Shown here piece after piece: positions 50,301 to 50,795 of a DNA stretch of 50,795 bases. Source of the DNA: CAZIAK01 sp964537035 (lineage in GTDB: Bacteria; Planctomycetota; B15-G4); assembly GCA_964537035.1 (NCBI GenBank), contig CAZIAK010000037.1, forward strand, positions 1 through 50,795. The letters run 5' to 3'. The notes beneath the pieces were generated by a model that ran no database searches, was not told where the DNA came from, and saw nothing but the letters and a program-made list of their open reading frames with translations. The position numbers and the translations under genes are program-made. Every line of letters starts with the position of its first letter. The first letter of the stretch is position 1.

Positions 50301-50795
50301 CAACTCGACCTACAACGACTGGATGAGCGTCGACATCAGCGACGGCTCCACCACGATCAACCTGTTCTACAAGGACACGTTTTCAACCACGTCCGGCACA
50401 TCAGCCAAGTATGGCTACGCGGTCACGCCCATCGAGACGGTGACCTCCGACCTGGCGGCTCTCTTCCCGAGCTCCACCACGGCGACCCAGTTCACGCTGA
50501 CAGCGCTCGTGGGCAACAGCACGGACAACATCCAGCCTTCTAAGGGTTACGTCGACGACGTCCGCCTCGGTGGCGCACCGGTCGCGCCGGTGGCTGGTTT
50601 CACGGGCACGCCCACGACGGGCGTCTTGCCCTTGGGCGTTGGCTTCAGCGACGCGTCGACCGGCGTGATCTCGACGTGGGCGTGGACGTTCGGTGACGGA
50701 GGGACCTCCACCGCGCAGAACCCCAGCCACACCTACAATGCCGCCGGAACTTACACCGTCGCGCTGACGGTGACGGGCCCCGGCGGTGCGGACAC
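47311..50795 (+). CDS. Secreted S8 (subtilisin-like) protease with PKD domains, 3'-truncated by the window
   Basis: An ORF of at least 1161 codons, open to the window edge. A signal peptide (LVLTALMALCNAPATAQA) is followed by an N-terminal region (about 35-320), then a subtilase domain with catalytic Asp346 or 347 (VNVVDDAT), His378 (GGHGFLNAHIVAG, where the usual HGTHVAG is altered), oxyanion Asn492 (FAAGNDGPG) and Ser601 (WSSGTSHSTPALAGG). A jelly-roll beta-domain (about 660-800; SLVWTDAPG...WVNDLDLTV) resembles that of KP-43-type proteases. PKD domain 1 (about 810-888), a 190-residue beta domain (FESQTAG...) and PKD domain 2 (from about 1091) follow. Probable extracellular degradation of protein polymers. 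The start is by signal-peptide position; the true C-terminus is unseen. Confidence 0.85.
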   Translation, partial: MTAELRFSPVVATRALVLTALMALCNAPATAQALGDGQLPDDWFGPGPLHTVLVESGDTRSLSRLELSGAVVFSHDYGTRRLYVVDEASFGGRQALAAAALPLRDELRLIPANGYLLDTAHPELTLEQLHPAERIADALPGQPDPTAGLYLVQFAGPVTDEWLERLDATGSRRVQYLPMNAYVISADPNSLDALVALRDGDPALSYVGAWQPAFRMRPIVRQAADEALVVSRHLPIRVQLVESEPLRAVIAGLSAMGTVHAARRVGVYTNVDMDIAPDLLRLLARQPSVFAIEPRGEVTLLDERQGQISAGNVSGSTASGPGYLSWLAGQGFNSSQFGSFSVNVVDDATSLTGHPDLDNGRIDFTLNPTSQTGTQGGHGFLNAHIVAGFNNGTGSANEDGSGYNYGLGIAPWAHVGSTAIFGSGGLNPTSYESNAYNNGARISTNSWSFQTGGGAPIADYDSNAQEFDVIVRDARSAQGGNQEYMVIFAAGNDGPGNNTVSTPSTAKNILTVGASENWRPTGTDGCGVSNSGADNIRDIISFSSHGPVNSSGGDGRWKPEIVAQGTHVEAGIPQSNYNGSSVCNQYFPSGQTLYGWSSGTSHSTPALAGGAALVRQWFLNQSMAAPSPAMNKAVLVNGAEYMTDAFAGDTLPSNSQGMGRMQLGRTFAGVSRLFVDQSVVLGSTGASHVVNGVVDDSGQVFRVSLVWTDAPGSTSGAPWVNDLDLTVNVGGATYRGNVFSGATSVTGGSADIRNNTESVFLPAGLSGAFTVTVSGSTISGDGVPGNGDGTDQDFALVIYNGSTGGGPTPPIAGFIGTPVSGIVPLAVSFNDTTTGTVDTWAWTFGDGGTSTAQNPSHTYTSVGTYTVSLTASGSAGADTDTKVAYIDVMAVPPAGVGDGSFESQTAGAAPGSPWAVDFGSGHVISPSGVSSDSGMPSNGTQWAEIAGDSTNNTTPPSNPGGVTNPALGGAGITQTFSYPAGQSELSFEALFLRNEDPNSTYNDWMSVDISDGSTTINLFYKDTFSTTSGTSAKYGYAVTPIETVTSDLAALFPSSTTATQFTLTALVGNSTDNIQPSKGYVDDVRLGGAPVAPVAGFTGTPTTGVLPLGVGFSDASTGVISTWAWTFGDGGTSTAQNPSHTYNAAGTYTVALTVTGPGGAD

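Noticed and set aside
1..50795. rRNA, tRNA, tmRNA, transposase or integrase genes
   Set aside because: No sequence in the window showed the expected cloverleaf, conserved rRNA blocks or DDE/tyrosine-recombinase motifs on reading; a covariance-model scan would be needed to exclude short RNAs.

Overview
The window is 50.8 kb of GC-rich (by eye about two thirds G+C), densely coded bacterial chromosome from a diderm organism. Outer-membrane features are clear: an AlgE-like beta-barrel porin, a lipid A-type acyltransferase and several probable lipoproteins. Many genes are of kinds common in Planctomycetota and related free-living aquatic lineages: a release-factor-like protein, CRTAC1-type VCBS/ASPIC proteins, PKD-rich secreted proteins, membrane-embedded spermidine-synthase-like proteins, a GldA/GldF/GldG plus DUF4340 ABC operon, sulfatase-like lipoproteins and FadE. 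I favour a planctomycete. This rests on gene content only; no rRNA, tRNA or core marker gene was seen.

Layout. 0.1-2.5 kb: release-factor-like gene, a repeat-rich spacer and an outer-membrane porin, all on the minus strand. 2.7-6.4 kb: a compact plus-strand operon of PLP aminotransferase (isopenicillin-N epimerase type), Eis-like GNAT acetyltransferase and threonine-synthase-like enzyme. 6.5-9.9 kb: cell-surface biosynthesis (LpxL/HtrB acyltransferase, sulfotransferase, GT4 glycosyltransferase). 10.1-10.9 kb: a stand-alone four-CBS protein. 11.0-14.8 kb (minus): membrane spermidine-synthase-like protein coupled to a sulfatase-fold lipoprotein. 15.0-16.5 kb: secreted beta-helix protein. 16.6-20.1 kb: an accessory island of two less GC-rich secreted-protein genes between about 280-bp direct repeats. 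20.3-24.3 kb: VCBS/ASPIC protein, PLD-like protein and helical secreted protein. 24.3-28.4 kb (minus): L-2-hydroxyglutarate oxidase-like enzyme, lipase-like hydrolase and alkaline phosphatase. 28.6-34.5 kb: four overlapping or abutting genes of a Gld-type ABC system whose GldG-like subunit looks internally duplicated. 34.6-38.7 kb: PKD/VCBS secreted protein divergent from a GT39-like membrane glycosyltransferase. 38.8-40.5 kb: decayed, internally deleted copy of a leucine-dehydrogenase-like gene upstream of the intact gene. 40.6-42.5 kb: PhoB/PhoR-type two-component pair. 42.7-45.9 kb: TetR regulator overlapping fadE. 46.1-47.0 kb: metallophosphoesterase. 47.3 kb to the end: large PKD-bearing subtilisin-family protease, open at the window edge.

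The main structure beyond genes is repetitive. There are three intergenic repeat families: hairpin element A at 721-1051 and 45961-46046; long direct repeat B at 16591-16875 and 19797-20076; 48-bp element C at 20098-20145 and 39395-39442. There is also a six-copy TGACACT heptamer array and a 15-bp coding tandem repeat. Many long ORFs antisense to real genes were discarded as products of high GC. No CRISPR array, transposase, prophage or classical secondary-metabolite cluster was seen. The candidates most worth following are the repeat-bounded island, the duplicated GldG protein and the duplicated/decayed dehydrogenase locus.
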